A DNA stretch of 64,000 bases from NCBI RefSeq assembly GCF_023184515.1, contig NZ_JAAHBP010000021.1, positions 1-64,000 of the forward strand, given 5' to 3'. This stretch comes from Streptomyces sp. D2-8. GTDB lineage: Bacteria; Actinomycetota; Actinomycetes; Streptomycetales; Streptomycetaceae. A program made the translations under genes and the position numbers. The notes under the pieces were generated by a model that ran no database searches, had not been told where the DNA came from, and saw only the letters and a list, made by a program, of their open reading frames with translations. Shown here piece by piece: positions 42,592-52,171 of the stretch. How positions within the stretch are numbered: the first letter of the stretch is position 1; the number at the start of each line of letters is the position of its first letter.

Positions 42592-42996
42592 GTGCCCTGG
42601 GACGAGGCCGGCGCGTCGGCGCCCACACGCGACACCGGCGCCGAGCCGCTGCCGGAGCAGGCCACCGCGCATGCCCATGAACGGGCTGCGGTGCTGCAGT
42701 ACGTATGGCGCGGGGCCTGGGTCGTCGTCGCCCGCGGCTCCTACGACATGGACTCGATCAGGCCATTGGCGCACGCCCTGGAGGCCGCGGCCGGGAAGCA
42801 TCCGAAGGTGATCCTGGACGCCTCCGGCATCACCTTCGCCGACTCGACGCTGCTGAATCTGCTGATCCTCACCCACCAGGCGGGCACCCTGCGCGTGGTC
42901 GCGCCGTCACCTCAGCTGCGGCGGCTCTGCGAGATCACCGGAGTCGACGCCATCCTGGAGACACGGGCCTCGGTCGATGACGCTGCCGTCACCTGA
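42592..42996 (+). CDS. STAS-domain anti-sigma factor antagonist
   Basis: A 134-residue cytoplasmic protein from GTG 42592 after AGAAGGAG. The STAS domain (about 40-130) has YVWRGAWVVVARGSYDMDSI, PKVILDASGITFADSTLLNL and a C-terminal helix (LRRLCEITGVDAIL). The conserved Ser-Thr around ADSTLLN is the usual phosphorylation site in SpoIIAA/RsbV proteins. It would bind and inactivate an RsbW-like anti-sigma factor when dephosphorylated. The SpoIIE phosphatases encoded at 33-37 kb and 47-50 kb are possible partners. An N-terminal extension of about 35 residues is unusual but seen in some Streptomyces STAS proteins. Confidence 0.9.
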   Translation: MPWDEAGASAPTRDTGAEPLPEQATAHAHERAAVLQYVWRGAWVVVARGSYDMDSIRPLAHALEAAAGKHPKVILDASGITFADSTLLNLLILTHQAGTLRVVAPSPQLRRLCEITGVDAILETRASVDDAAVT

Positions 42997-43334
42997 GCCG
43001 CCCGTCGTGACATAGGAGAGGAAGCGGTCCGGGCCTGCACGATGAGGGCCCGGCGCCACAGCGGGAGCGTCGGCGACGGGGCTCGCCCTCGAATGCGTGA
43101 CACTGCCGCCGACGTCGGTGCCGATCGAGGGCTCGTGACGCGCCGCCGCTGTTCGGCCGAGGGTGGCTGCTCCGGCTTTGTTCAGGGCTTGAAACGTGGG
43201 TTAACCTGCGGCGTATTTCCACATCACATACACATCTGTGACCGTGGAAACGCATGCACGACAACCGGGCCGCACACCGGTCCGGGGGGTTCCGAGTCCT
43301 CGGTTTTCGAGGACTCTAGGGGAGCGGAACGAGG
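42997..43334. other. Intergenic region upstream of the hybrid kinase
   Basis: About 340 bp. It contains TTTCCAC-N21-GTGGAAA (near 43220-43254) and a perfect 9-bp hairpin directly before the kinase gene. No gene was recognised. The kinase promoter should lie here; the TTGAAA near 43190 is a weak -35 candidate. Confidence 0.45.
43294..43316 (+). promoter_or_regulatory. Hairpin in the leader of the hybrid kinase gene
   Basis: GAGTCCTCG (43294-43302) pairs with CGAGGACTC (43308-43316) across GTTTT. It ends 18 bp before the GTG start, next to the GGGGAG ribosome-binding site. It could regulate translation, or be a terminator of upstream read-through. Confidence 0.5.
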
Positions 43335-46300
43335 GTGCGCATGACCAGCGACAGCACTGGGGTCGTCGATGCGGTGCCGGGCGACCAGGAGTTGCGGCGG
43401 CTGCTGGCCGGCCTGACAGCCGTACGCGACGGGGACTTCGGTACCCGGCTGCCGGACGACGCGGACGGCCTCATGGGCGACATCGCCAAGGTCTTCAACG
43501 GCATGGTCGACCAGCTGTCCGTGTTCACCTCCGAAGTCACCCGGGTCGCCCGCGAGGTCGGTACCGAGGGGACCCTCGGCGGGCAGGCGGAGGTGCCCGG
43601 GGTCTCGGGCACCTGGGCCGACCTGACCGACTCGGTCAACGCCATGGCGGGCAACCTGACCACCCAGGTCCGCGACATCGCCCAGGTGGCCACGGCCGTG
43701 GCCAAGGGCGACCTCTCGCAGAAGATCGACGTGGACGCCCGCGGCGAGATCCTTCAGCTGAAGGAGACCGTCAACACGATGGTCGACCAGCTGTCCGCGT
43801 TCGCCGACGAGGTCACCCGTGTCGCCCGCGAGGTCGGCAGCGAGGGACGGCTCGGCGGACAGGCCCAGGTGCCGGGCGTGGCCGGTGTCTGGCGCGATCT
43901 CACCGACTCCGTGAACCACATGGCAGGCAACCTCACCAGCCAGGTCCGCTCCATCGCCCAGGTGACCACGGCGGTCGCGGAGGGCGATCTCTCGCAGAAG
44001 ATCACCGTGGACGCGCGCGGTGAGATCCTGGAGCTGAAGAGCACCATCAACACGATGGTCGACCAGTTGTCCGCGTTCGCCGACGAGGTCACCCGCGTCG
44101 CCCGCGAGGTCGGCACCGAGGGACGGCTCGGCGGTCAGGCGGACGTCAAGGGCGTCAAGGGCACCTGGCGTGACCTCACCGACTCTGTGAACTTCATGGC
44201 CGGCAACCTCACCGGCCAGGTCCGCAACATCGCCCTGGTCGCCACCGCCGTCGCCAAGGGCGACCTGTCGCAGAAGATCACCGTGGATGCGCGCGGTGAG
44301 ATCCTGGAGCTGAAGAGCACCATCAACACGATGGTCGACCAGTTGTCCGCGTTCGCCGACGAGGTCACCCGCGTCGCCCGCGAGGTCGGCACCGAAGGAC
44401 GCCTCGGCGGCCAGGCCCAGGTGCGCGGCGTCTCGGGCACCTGGAAGGACCTCACCGACAACGTCAACGTGATGGCGTCGAACCTGACCGGCCAGGTCCG
44501 CTCCATCGCCCAGGTCGCCACCGCCGTGGCGCGCGGCGACCTGTCGCAGCGGATCACCGTGGAGGCCGCGGGCGAGGTCGCGGCGCTCGCCGAGGTCATC
44601 AACACGATGGTCGACACGCTGTCGGCCTTCGCCGACGAGGTCACGCGGGTCGCCCGTGAGGTCGGCACCGAGGGGCGCCTCGGGGGCCAGGCGCACGTGC
44701 CGAACGTCGCCGGTACCTGGAAGGACCTCACCGACAACGTCAACTCGATGGCCAACAACCTCACCGGCCAGGTGCGCAACATCGCGCTGGTGACGACCGC
44801 GGTGGCCAGGGGCGACCTGTCGAAGAAGATCGACGTGGACGCCCGCGGCGAGATCCTCGAACTCAAGACGACGATCAACACGATGGTCGACCAGCTGTCC
44901 GCGTTCGCCGACGAGGTCACCCGTGTCGCCCGCGAGGTCGGCACCGAGGGACGCCTCGGCGGCCAGGCCGAGGTCGAGGGCGTCTCCGGCACCTGGAAGC
45001 GCCTGACGGAGAACGTCAACGAACTGGCGGGCAACCTGACCCGGCAGGTCCGCGCCATCGCCGAGGTCACCAGCGCCGTCGCCGAGGGCGACCTGACCCG
45101 GTCGATCAACGTGGAGGCGTCCGGCGAGGTCGCCGAGCTCAAGGACAACATCAACTCGATGGTGGAGTCCCTGCGCGAGACCACCCGGGCCAACCAGGAG
45201 CAGGACTGGCTCAAGACGAACCTCGCCCGGATCTCGAGCCTGATGCAGGGCCACCGCGACCTGCCCGTGGTCGCCGAGCTGATCATGGACGAGCTGGTGC
45301 CGCTGGTGTCGGCCCAGTACGGGGCCTTCTACCTCGCCGAGGACGGCGAGGACGGGCCCGAACTGCGGCTCGTCGGCTCCTACGGCTACCCGGAGGACAG
45401 CAGTCGGCCCACCCGTATCGCCTTCGGCCGCACCCTGGTCGGCCAGGCCGCGCGCAGCCGGCGCACCATCATGGTCGAGGAGCTGCCGGACGGCTACGTG
45501 ACCATCTCCTCGGGCCTCGGCCAGGTGGTGCCGACCGCGCTGGTGCTGCTGCCCATCGTCGTCGAGGGCCAGGTCCTCGGCGTCATCGAGCTGGCGTCTG
45601 TCACCCCCTTCACCCAGATCCACCGGGACTTCCTCGCCCAGCTGATGGAGACCATCGGCGTCAACGTCAACACCATCGTGGCCAACGCCCGCACCGACGA
45701 GCTGCTGGTCGAGTCGCAGCGCCTCACGGTCGAACTCCAGGCCCGGTCCACGGAGTTGCAGGTGCAACAGGAGGAACTGCAGCGCTCCAACGCGGAACTG
45801 GAGGAGAAGGCCTCGCTGCTGGCGGCGCAGAACCGGGACATCGAGGCGAAGAACCTGCAGATCGAGCAGGCGCGCCAGGAACTGGAGACCCGCGCCCAGC
45901 AGCTGTCGCTGGCCTCCAAGTACAAGTCGGAGTTCCTGGCCAACATGAGCCACGAACTGCGCACCCCGCTCAACAGCCTGCTCATCCTCGCCCAGTTGCT
46001 GGCGCAGAACCCGTCCCGCAACCTCACGCCCAAGCAGGTCGAGTACGCCCAGATCATCCACTCCGCCGGTTCGGATCTGCTGCAGCTGATCAACGATATC
46101 CTCGACCTGTCGAAGGTCGAGGCCGGGAAGATGGACGTCACGCCCGAGCGGGTGACGCTGCGGCAGCTCATCGAGTACGTCGAGGCCACCTTCCGGCCGA
46201 TGACCACGCAGAAGAGCCTGGAGTTCACGGTGACGACCGCTCCCGGCGCGCCCGCGGACGTGCTCACGGACGACTCCCGGCTGCGCCAGGTGCTGCGCAA

Positions 46301-47612
46301 CCTCCTGTCGAACGCCGTGAAGTTCACCGAGCAGGGCGGCGTGGAACTGAGCATCGAGCCCGCGGCGGACGACGAGGTGCCCGCGGGCGTGGTCCGCGGC
46401 GCCGCCGTGGTCGCCTTCCGCGTCAAGGACACCGGCATCGGCATTCCCGAGCAGCACCTGGAGACGATCTTCGGTGCCTTCCAGCAGGCGGACGGCACGA
46501 CGAGCCGGAAGTACGGCGGCACCGGACTGGGTCTGTCCATCACACGGGAGATCGCCCAACTGCTCGGCGGTGCCGTCTCGGTGCACAGCACGCCCGGCCA
46601 GGGCAGTACGTTCACGCTGTTCCTGCCCGTGGCCCGCCCCGACTTCGAGGAACTGCTCAGCCGCGGCAGAACCCCGGACCGGGCCTCGGCCGAACCCCTG
46701 CCGCAGGGCCTCTCCGGCTCGGTGCCGGTGCCCCAGATCGGCCCCGGCCCCCGGCCCCGGCGCCTGCTCGTCGTGGAGGAGCGGTCGCGCGGTCTGCTGA
46801 CCCTCGTCGCGGAGAGCGTGGTCGCCGACCTGACACACGGCCGCGCCGACGGCGCTCAGCGGCCCGCCGTCGACGTCATCACCGCCGTCGGCGCGCAGGA
46901 GGCGGCCGGTGCCCTCGCGTCCGAGCCGTGCCACTGCGTCGTCCTGGAGCTGGGCATGCGCGACGACGAGGCGTCCCGCTTCCTCCAGGCCCTGGAGGGC
47001 GACTCGGCGCTGACGAGCGTTCCGGTGCTGGTGCACAGCAGCCACCCCGCCGACGTGTCCCTGGGCGAGACGCTGCGCTCCCGCTCGGCGGGCGGCGCAC
47101 TGGAGTTGCTGTCCAGCCTCGACGAGCTGCGGGAGCGCATCGCCCTGCACCTGTCCGCCGAGGAACCCGGGGACGTGCTCTCCCTCGTCCGGACCGAAGG
47201 GCCGCAGCAGTTGACGCCGCCCTCCGTCGACGACGCGTCGGCCGGCCGTACCGTCCTCGTCGTCGACGACGACGCGCGGAACCTCTTCGCGCTGAGCGGG
47301 ATCCTGGAGCTGCACGGCTTCCGCGTCCTGCACGCCGAGAACGGGCGCAGAGGCATCGAGACGCTGATGAACAACCCGGATGTCGCCCTCGTGCTGATGG
47401 ACGTGATGATGCCGGAGATGGACGGCTACACCGCGACGGCCGAGATCCGGCGGATCCCGCAGTACGCCGAGCTGCCCATCATCGCCGTCACCGCGAAGGC
47501 GATGCCGGGCGACCGGGACAAGAGCCTCGCCTCGGGTGCCAGCGACTACGTCACCAAGCCCGTCGACACCCACGACCTCATCGCCTGCGTCCGCCGCTGG
47601 CTGCCCGCATGA
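43335..47612 (+). CDS. Poly-HAMP hybrid histidine kinase with GAF and receiver domains
   Basis: A 1425-residue cytoplasmic kinase; start is GTG 43335 or ATG 43341. Seven HAMP-like units of about 92 residues fill residues 15-620; six contain the near-identical segment EVTRVAREVGTEGRLGG and most contain INTMVDQLSAFADEVTRV. A GAF domain follows (about 640-790), then a coiled coil (EELQRSNAELEEKASLLAAQ). HisKA carries the phospho-accepting His in FLANMSHELRTPLNSL; the HATPase domain has DTGIGIPEQHLETIFGAF and GGTGLGLSI. A degenerate receiver (about 1140-1280) has VVLELGMRD where Asp is expected. A canonical receiver ends the protein: LVVDDDARN, then LMDVMMPEMDG. No membrane helix or sensor domain is present. 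No cognate response regulator lies adjacent; the next gene is an ANTAR-SpoIIE protein. Confidence 0.94.
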   Translation: MRMTSDSTGVVDAVPGDQELRRLLAGLTAVRDGDFGTRLPDDADGLMGDIAKVFNGMVDQLSVFTSEVTRVAREVGTEGTLGGQAEVPGVSGTWADLTDSVNAMAGNLTTQVRDIAQVATAVAKGDLSQKIDVDARGEILQLKETVNTMVDQLSAFADEVTRVAREVGSEGRLGGQAQVPGVAGVWRDLTDSVNHMAGNLTSQVRSIAQVTTAVAEGDLSQKITVDARGEILELKSTINTMVDQLSAFADEVTRVAREVGTEGRLGGQADVKGVKGTWRDLTDSVNFMAGNLTGQVRNIALVATAVAKGDLSQKITVDARGEILELKSTINTMVDQLSAFADEVTRVAREVGTEGRLGGQAQVRGVSGTWKDLTDNVNVMASNLTGQVRSIAQVATAVARGDLSQRITVEAAGEVAALAEVINTMVDTLSAFADEVTRVAREVGTEGRLGGQAHVPNVAGTWKDLTDNVNSMANNLTGQVRNIALVTTAVARGDLSKKIDVDARGEILELKTTINTMVDQLSAFADEVTRVAREVGTEGRLGGQAEVEGVSGTWKRLTENVNELAGNLTRQVRAIAEVTSAVAEGDLTRSINVEASGEVAELKDNINSMVESLRETTRANQEQDWLKTNLARISSLMQGHRDLPVVAELIMDELVPLVSAQYGAFYLAEDGEDGPELRLVGSYGYPEDSSRPTRIAFGRTLVGQAARSRRTIMVEELPDGYVTISSGLGQVVPTALVLLPIVVEGQVLGVIELASVTPFTQIHRDFLAQLMETIGVNVNTIVANARTDELLVESQRLTVELQARSTELQVQQEELQRSNAELEEKASLLAAQNRDIEAKNLQIEQARQELETRAQQLSLASKYKSEFLANMSHELRTPLNSLLILAQLLAQNPSRNLTPKQVEYAQIIHSAGSDLLQLINDILDLSKVEAGKMDVTPERVTLRQLIEYVEATFRPMTTQKSLEFTVTTAPGAPADVLTDDSRLRQVLRNLLSNAVKFTEQGGVELSIEPAADDEVPAGVVRGAAVVAFRVKDTGIGIPEQHLETIFGAFQQADGTTSRKYGGTGLGLSITREIAQLLGGAVSVHSTPGQGSTFTLFLPVARPDFEELLSRGRTPDRASAEPLPQGLSGSVPVPQIGPGPRPRRLLVVEERSRGLLTLVAESVVADLTHGRADGAQRPAVDVITAVGAQEAAGALASEPCHCVVLELGMRDDEASRFLQALEGDSALTSVPVLVHSSHPADVSLGETLRSRSAGGALELLSSLDELRERIALHLSAEEPGDVLSLVRTEGPQQLTPPSVDDASAGRTVLVVDDDARNLFALSGILELHGFRVLHAENGRRGIETLMNNPDVALVLMDVMMPEMDGYTATAEIRRIPQYAELPIIAVTAKAMPGDRDKSLASGASDYVTKPVDTHDLIACVRRWLPA

Positions 47613-47709
47613 GCACACCGGCGCCCGACCCGCACCCCGGTGGGCCGGGCGCCCCGCAGCGCCTGCCGTTCCGCGCCCCAGGGCACTCCAGCCGAGGAGC
47701 ATCCACACT

Positions 47710-50205
47710 GTGAGCATGTCCGAGCAGCCGCGCGAACCGGGTCAGGAAGGCGAGCCGAAGCGCGATCCGGCCGTCGGCCCGGAGTCTTCCCTGCCGTCGG
47801 TGACGTCCGACGCGTTGCCCCTGTCCGCCGATGACCGCCCGGACGGCCCGCCCGCCGGCCTCGAAGACCTCCCACCCGCCTCCCCGGTGGGCCGGCTCGC
47901 CGCCACCGTGGAACGGCTCAGCCGGGAGGTGCGGGCCGCACAGGCGGAGGCCGAAGGGCGTGCCCTGATCGAGCTCGCCAAGGGTGTCCTGGTCGAGCGG
48001 CTGAAGTGCGGCCCGGCCCAAGCCGCCCGGCAGCTCGCCCAGTTGGCCGAGCAGGCCCAGGTCACCCCCCTGGAACTCGCCGTCGACGTCATCAACCAGG
48101 CCGCCCGGGACCGGATGTCGGAGGTGACGGACGCGTTCCTCGCCGCCACCCGGGCCGCCGACGAGGCGGAGACCGAATCGGCCGCCGTACGCCTGCGCGC
48201 GGCCGAGAGCGGCGTACTGGCGGCGGACGACGCCCAGGCCGTGGCCGACGCCCTGCTGGAGCAGGCGCTGCGCCCCCTCGGCGCGGTGGCCGTGGCCATT
48301 TGGGCAGCGGGTCCGGACGGTTCGCTCACCCTGGCGGGCAGCGCCGGTTTCTCACCGGCCGAGGCCGCGCGCTGGCGTTACGTCCCGCCGGACGTGGTGA
48401 CGGTGGCGCGGCGGGGCCTCATCGAGCGCGAGGGGCAGTGGATCACCACCCTCGGCGCGACCGGGCTGCCCAGCATCGGCCTGCACCACCATCCGGACGG
48501 CGGCCGGGCCGCGCTGCCCGCCGGCGTCGGAGGCCGCATCCACGGCGTGCTGGAGATCGCCTGGCCGGTTCCGCTGGAACCGCAGCCCCCGCAGATCGTC
48601 CGCCAGGTGGAGGCGCTGGCCGAACTGTGCGCCCACACACTGGAGATGTACACACCGGCACCGGGAGCGGCCCAGGAGCCCCGCGTCCTGCCGGACGCCG
48701 CCGAGCTGATGGATCTCGCAGACGGGCTGCACGACCCCGCCCTCGTCCTGGTGCCGCACCTCGACGGCGACGGGCACCTGGCGGACTTCCGCATCCAGCA
48801 CGTGAACAGCCGGTTCCTCGACCCGGCGGGCCGGCCGCGGGCGGTCGTCAGCGGCGCGCTGCTTCTGGAGGCCTACCCGATGGCCGCCGGGGACAGCGAG
48901 TTGTTCCAGCGCGTCGAGCGGGTCTACGCCACCGGTGAGCCCTTCCGGGCCCGCCGGATGAACCTCACCGCCCTCGTCGACCAGGTCCCCCTCTCGGCGG
49001 TCGCGGACATCAGCATCAGCCGCCACGGCATGTCCGTACTGCTCATCTGGCGTATCGAGGACGAGGCGGCGCGCCTGGCGAGCCTGCTCCAGCACGCCCA
49101 ACGGCTCGGCCGTATCGGAGGGTTCGAGGAGAACGTGCTCACCGGTGAGATCACCTGGAACGGGCAGCTCTTCGACCTCTACGGGCGCCCGCAGACGAGC
49201 ACCCCGGTGGCCCTGGAAGAGCTGCCGGCCCATGCCCATCCGGACGACGGCGTCTCCATCCGCCGCTTCCTGCGCACGCTGCTGCACCACCAGCGGCCCG
49301 CGGCCGCGGCCTTCCGGCTGCAGCGGCCGGACGGGGTGACGCGGCACATCCGGATCGTGGCCGAACCCGTGCTCGACACCGACGACCGGCTGCTCCTGGT
49401 CCGCGGCGCCTGCCAGGACATCTCGGCCCAGCACTGGACCGAGGTGGCGCTCGCCGCCACCCGCGACCAGCTGGCGCACACCGAGCAGCAGGCCACCGAA
49501 CGCAACCGGCTGACCCTGCAGTTGCAGCACGCCATCATGCCTCCCACGCAGGCACCCTTGCAGGTGTCCGGCCTCCAGGTGGCCGTCCGCTACCGGCCCG
49601 CGGAGACCGAGCAACTGGTGGGCGGCGACTGGTACGACGCCGTCGTCCTGCCGTCCCGGCTGGTGCTGCTGTGCGTGGGGGACGTGGCCGGCCACGGCAT
49701 CGAGGCCGCCACCAGCATGGTCGTCCTGCGTAACGCGCTGCGCGGCCTGGCGGTGACCGGCGCCGGGCCCGGCCAGTTGCTGTCGTGGCTCAACATCGTG
49801 GCGCACCATCTGACCGGTGCCGTCACCGCGACCGCGGTGTGCGGTCTGTACGACCCGGTCCGGCGGACGCTGCGCTGGGCCCGGGCGGGTCACCTGCCGC
49901 CCGTGCTCGTCCGGGACACCGAAGCGGCTCCCCTGCCCCTGGTCAAGGGGCTGCTGCTCGGAGCGGTGCCGGAGGCCGTGTACGAGGAGACCGAGATCCA
50001 ACTGGCCCCCGAAGACACCTTGTTGATGTACACGGACGGCCTGGTCGAACGCCGCGACCGGCCCGTCGAGGAGTCCCTGACCCACCTCCTGACCACCGCC
50101 CGTACGGCACCCAGCACACTCGACCAGCAGCTGGACCGCCTGCTGACCTACAGCAAGTCGGACACCGACGACGACACGTGCATCGTGGGCATCCGGGTCG
50201 GGTGA
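47710..50205 (+). CDS. ANTAR-GAF-PAS-SpoIIE phosphatase
   Basis: An 831-residue protein from GTG 47710 (ATG 47716 also possible), with GAGGAG upstream. After a Pro/Asp-rich N-terminus comes an ANTAR domain (about 75-130: GRALIELAKGVLVERLKCGP and later TPLELAVDVINQAA), normally an RNA-binding antiterminator. A GAF-like domain (about 165-310), a PAS-like region (about 325-440), a second PAS with PAC (about 455-570; LGRIGGFEENVLTGEITWNG) and the SpoIIE PP2C phosphatase (about 615-830) follow. Phosphatase motifs are VGGDWYDAVVLP, VGDVAGHGIEAAT and LLMYTDGLVERRD. It lies 97 bp behind the hybrid kinase and is probably co-transcribed. It likely dephosphorylates a STAS protein; whether the ANTAR part still binds RNA is unknown. 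Confidence 0.92.
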   Translation: MSMSEQPREPGQEGEPKRDPAVGPESSLPSVTSDALPLSADDRPDGPPAGLEDLPPASPVGRLAATVERLSREVRAAQAEAEGRALIELAKGVLVERLKCGPAQAARQLAQLAEQAQVTPLELAVDVINQAARDRMSEVTDAFLAATRAADEAETESAAVRLRAAESGVLAADDAQAVADALLEQALRPLGAVAVAIWAAGPDGSLTLAGSAGFSPAEAARWRYVPPDVVTVARRGLIEREGQWITTLGATGLPSIGLHHHPDGGRAALPAGVGGRIHGVLEIAWPVPLEPQPPQIVRQVEALAELCAHTLEMYTPAPGAAQEPRVLPDAAELMDLADGLHDPALVLVPHLDGDGHLADFRIQHVNSRFLDPAGRPRAVVSGALLLEAYPMAAGDSELFQRVERVYATGEPFRARRMNLTALVDQVPLSAVADISISRHGMSVLLIWRIEDEAARLASLLQHAQRLGRIGGFEENVLTGEITWNGQLFDLYGRPQTSTPVALEELPAHAHPDDGVSIRRFLRTLLHHQRPAAAAFRLQRPDGVTRHIRIVAEPVLDTDDRLLLVRGACQDISAQHWTEVALAATRDQLAHTEQQATERNRLTLQLQHAIMPPTQAPLQVSGLQVAVRYRPAETEQLVGGDWYDAVVLPSRLVLLCVGDVAGHGIEAATSMVVLRNALRGLAVTGAGPGQLLSWLNIVAHHLTGAVTATAVCGLYDPVRRTLRWARAGHLPPVLVRDTEAAPLPLVKGLLLGAVPEAVYEETEIQLAPEDTLLMYTDGLVERRDRPVEESLTHLLTTARTAPSTLDQQLDRLLTYSKSDTDDDTCIVGIRVG

Positions 50206-50268
50206 GCAACGGGGCGGCCCGGAGGAGCGGGTGCGGCGCAGGTGCCGGTGCCGCACCGCACCGGTTCC

Positions 50269-51945
50269 TCAGTCCTCGTAACGCGGCTCCCACTGTGCCC
50301 GGGCGACCGTCTCGCGCAGCTCCTCCTCCGTCGCTCGCGGGGCCACCCCGTCCTCGACGGCGGCGAGGGCCGCGGCCAGGGCGATCTCGCGGGCGGACTC
50401 CCGCATCCCGGTCAGCGGCGGCAGCAGCGGCACGGGGACGTCGTCGCCGTCCGCCGCCCGCACCGCGCACCGCGCGACGGCACGGGCGGCGGCCACGAGC
50501 ATGCGGTCCGTGACCCGCGTGGCCCGGCTCGCGGTCACCGCGAGACCCATGGCCGGGAAGACGTACACGTTGTTCGACTGCGCCACCGGCACCTGGTGCC
50601 CGTCGACCGTCAGCGGCGGGAAGGGCGAGCCGGTGGCGATCAGCGCCCGCCCGTCGGTCCAGCGGGTGAGGTCGGCGGGATCGGCCTCGGAGTGCGAGGT
50701 GGGGTTGGACAGCGGGAAGACGACGGGCCGTTCGCAGGTCGAGGCCATCTGCCGCACGATCTCCTCGGTGAACGCGCCGTGCGCCGTCGACAGGCCGATG
50801 AGCGCCGTCGGCCCGACCCGGCGCACCACGTCGGCGAGGCCGGTGCCGTCCCAGTCGGCCACCTCGCTGTCGTCGCGCGCGAACATCCGCTGCTGCGGGG
50901 TCAGTTCGGAGCGTGACGACACCAGCAGGCCGTCGACGTCGAGGATCCAGAACCGTGCCGTGGCCTCGTCCTCCGGCAGGCCCTCGTCGACCATGGCCGT
51001 ACGGATCATGTCGGCGACGCCGATGGCGGCCGACCCCGCGCCCAGGATCACCACGCGCTGCTCGGACAGCGGGATGCCGGCCACGTCCGCCGCGGTGGAC
51101 AGGGCGCCCAGCGTGACGGCCGCGGTGCCCTGGATGTCGTCGTTGAACGTGAGCAGCCGGTCGCGGTAGCGGGCGAGGATCGGGTGGGCGTGGGCGGTGG
51201 CGAAGTCCTCCCACTGGAGCAGAGTCCCGGGCAGCTCCGCCTCGACCGCCGAGACGAACGCCTCGATCATCTCGTCGTACTCGGAGCCGGTCAGCCTGCG
51301 TGCCCGGCGGCCCAGGTAGCGGGGGTTGCCGAGCAGGGTCTCGTTGTCGGTGCCGACGTCCAGAAGGACGGGCAGGGTACGGGCGGGGTGGATGCCGCCG
51401 ATGGCCGTGTAGAGGCTGAGCTTGCCGATCGGGATGCCCATGCCGCCGACACCCTGGTCGCCCAGGCCGAGGATGCGCTGGCCGTCGGTGACGACGATGA
51501 CGTCCACGTCGTGGTCGCGGTGCGGGCGGTTGCGCAGGATGTCCCGGAAGCGGTGCCGGTCCTCCCAGGTCAGGAACAGACCGCGCGGCCGCCGGTAGAT
51601 CTCGCTGAACCGCTGACAGGCCTCACCCACCGTCGGCGTGTAGACGACGGGCAGCAGCTCCTCCAGGTACTCGGTGACCAGACGGTAGAAGAGCACCTCG
51701 TTGGTGTCCTGGAGCTGCCGCAGGTAGATGTGCCGGTTGAGGGGCTTGTCGTAGCCGTGGAAGGCCTCGTAGGCGCGGGCGACCTGCTCGTCCAGGGTCT
51801 CCACGGCGGGTGGCAGCAGCCCGTCGAGTCCCAGCTCCTCGCGTTCGCTCCGGCTGAAGGCGGTGCCCTTGTTGACCAGCGGGTCGGCCAGGGTCGTGAC
51901 GGCGGGGCTGGTGGTGGGGCGGGGGTGATGCGTCGGCTGGTCCAT
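50269..51945 (-). CDS. NAD(P)-dependent malic enzyme, large SfcA/MaeA type
   Basis: A 558-residue malic enzyme from ATG 51943-51945 with GGAAGG upstream. Motifs include LPVVYTPTVGEACQRF and RGLFLTWEDR (N-terminal domain), VDVIVVTDGQRILGLGDQG, FNDDIQGTAAVTLGAL (metal-binding Asp pair), VVILGAGSAAIGVADMI (dinucleotide fold) and FPLSNPTSHSEA. This is the long eukaryote-like class, which converts malate to pyruvate and CO2 in the cytoplasm with NAD or NADP reduction; an NAD preference is common in this class. It is divergent from the hydrogenase locus and convergent with the ANTAR phosphatase gene. There is no evident operon. Confidence 0.93.
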   Translation of the reverse strand: MDQPTHHPRPTTSPAVTTLADPLVNKGTAFSRSEREELGLDGLLPPAVETLDEQVARAYEAFHGYDKPLNRHIYLRQLQDTNEVLFYRLVTEYLEELLPVVYTPTVGEACQRFSEIYRRPRGLFLTWEDRHRFRDILRNRPHRDHDVDVIVVTDGQRILGLGDQGVGGMGIPIGKLSLYTAIGGIHPARTLPVLLDVGTDNETLLGNPRYLGRRARRLTGSEYDEMIEAFVSAVEAELPGTLLQWEDFATAHAHPILARYRDRLLTFNDDIQGTAAVTLGALSTAADVAGIPLSEQRVVILGAGSAAIGVADMIRTAMVDEGLPEDEATARFWILDVDGLLVSSRSELTPQQRMFARDDSEVADWDGTGLADVVRRVGPTALIGLSTAHGAFTEEIVRQMASTCERPVVFPLSNPTSHSEADPADLTRWTDGRALIATGSPFPPLTVDGHQVPVAQSNNVYVFPAMGLAVTASRATRVTDRMLVAAARAVARCAVRAADGDDVPVPLLPPLTGMRESAREIALAAALAAVEDGVAPRATEEELRETVARAQWEPRYED

Positions 51946-52171
51946 GAGGTGACGCCTTCCCGTGACGCGCCGGTTCGTGCGGGTGATGTGTGCCATCCGG
52001 ATGAACCGCCGGCCCCGTGGAAACGCCCCCGGCCACCGACGAGTTCCGCCGTGCGTCCCGGCGTGTCCACCCCGAACGGCGCAATCGCACTGCGCCGGAG
52101 GAGGCGACGGCGGATGAGCGGTGTGACCGTGGTGGAAGGGATGCGCGTGCACCCGGGAACGAGGAGGCGCG

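Noticed and set aside
43500..45150. Possible repeat array or CRISPR
   Set aside because: The roughly 276-bp repeats are the coding sequence of HAMP units in frame, without spacers.
43224..47717. 1497-codon open frame antisense to the hybrid kinase
   Set aside because: It mirrors the HAMP repeats of the sense gene in low-complexity, Gly/Val/Asp-rich codons; no ribosome-binding site or domain. It is a GC-driven shadow.
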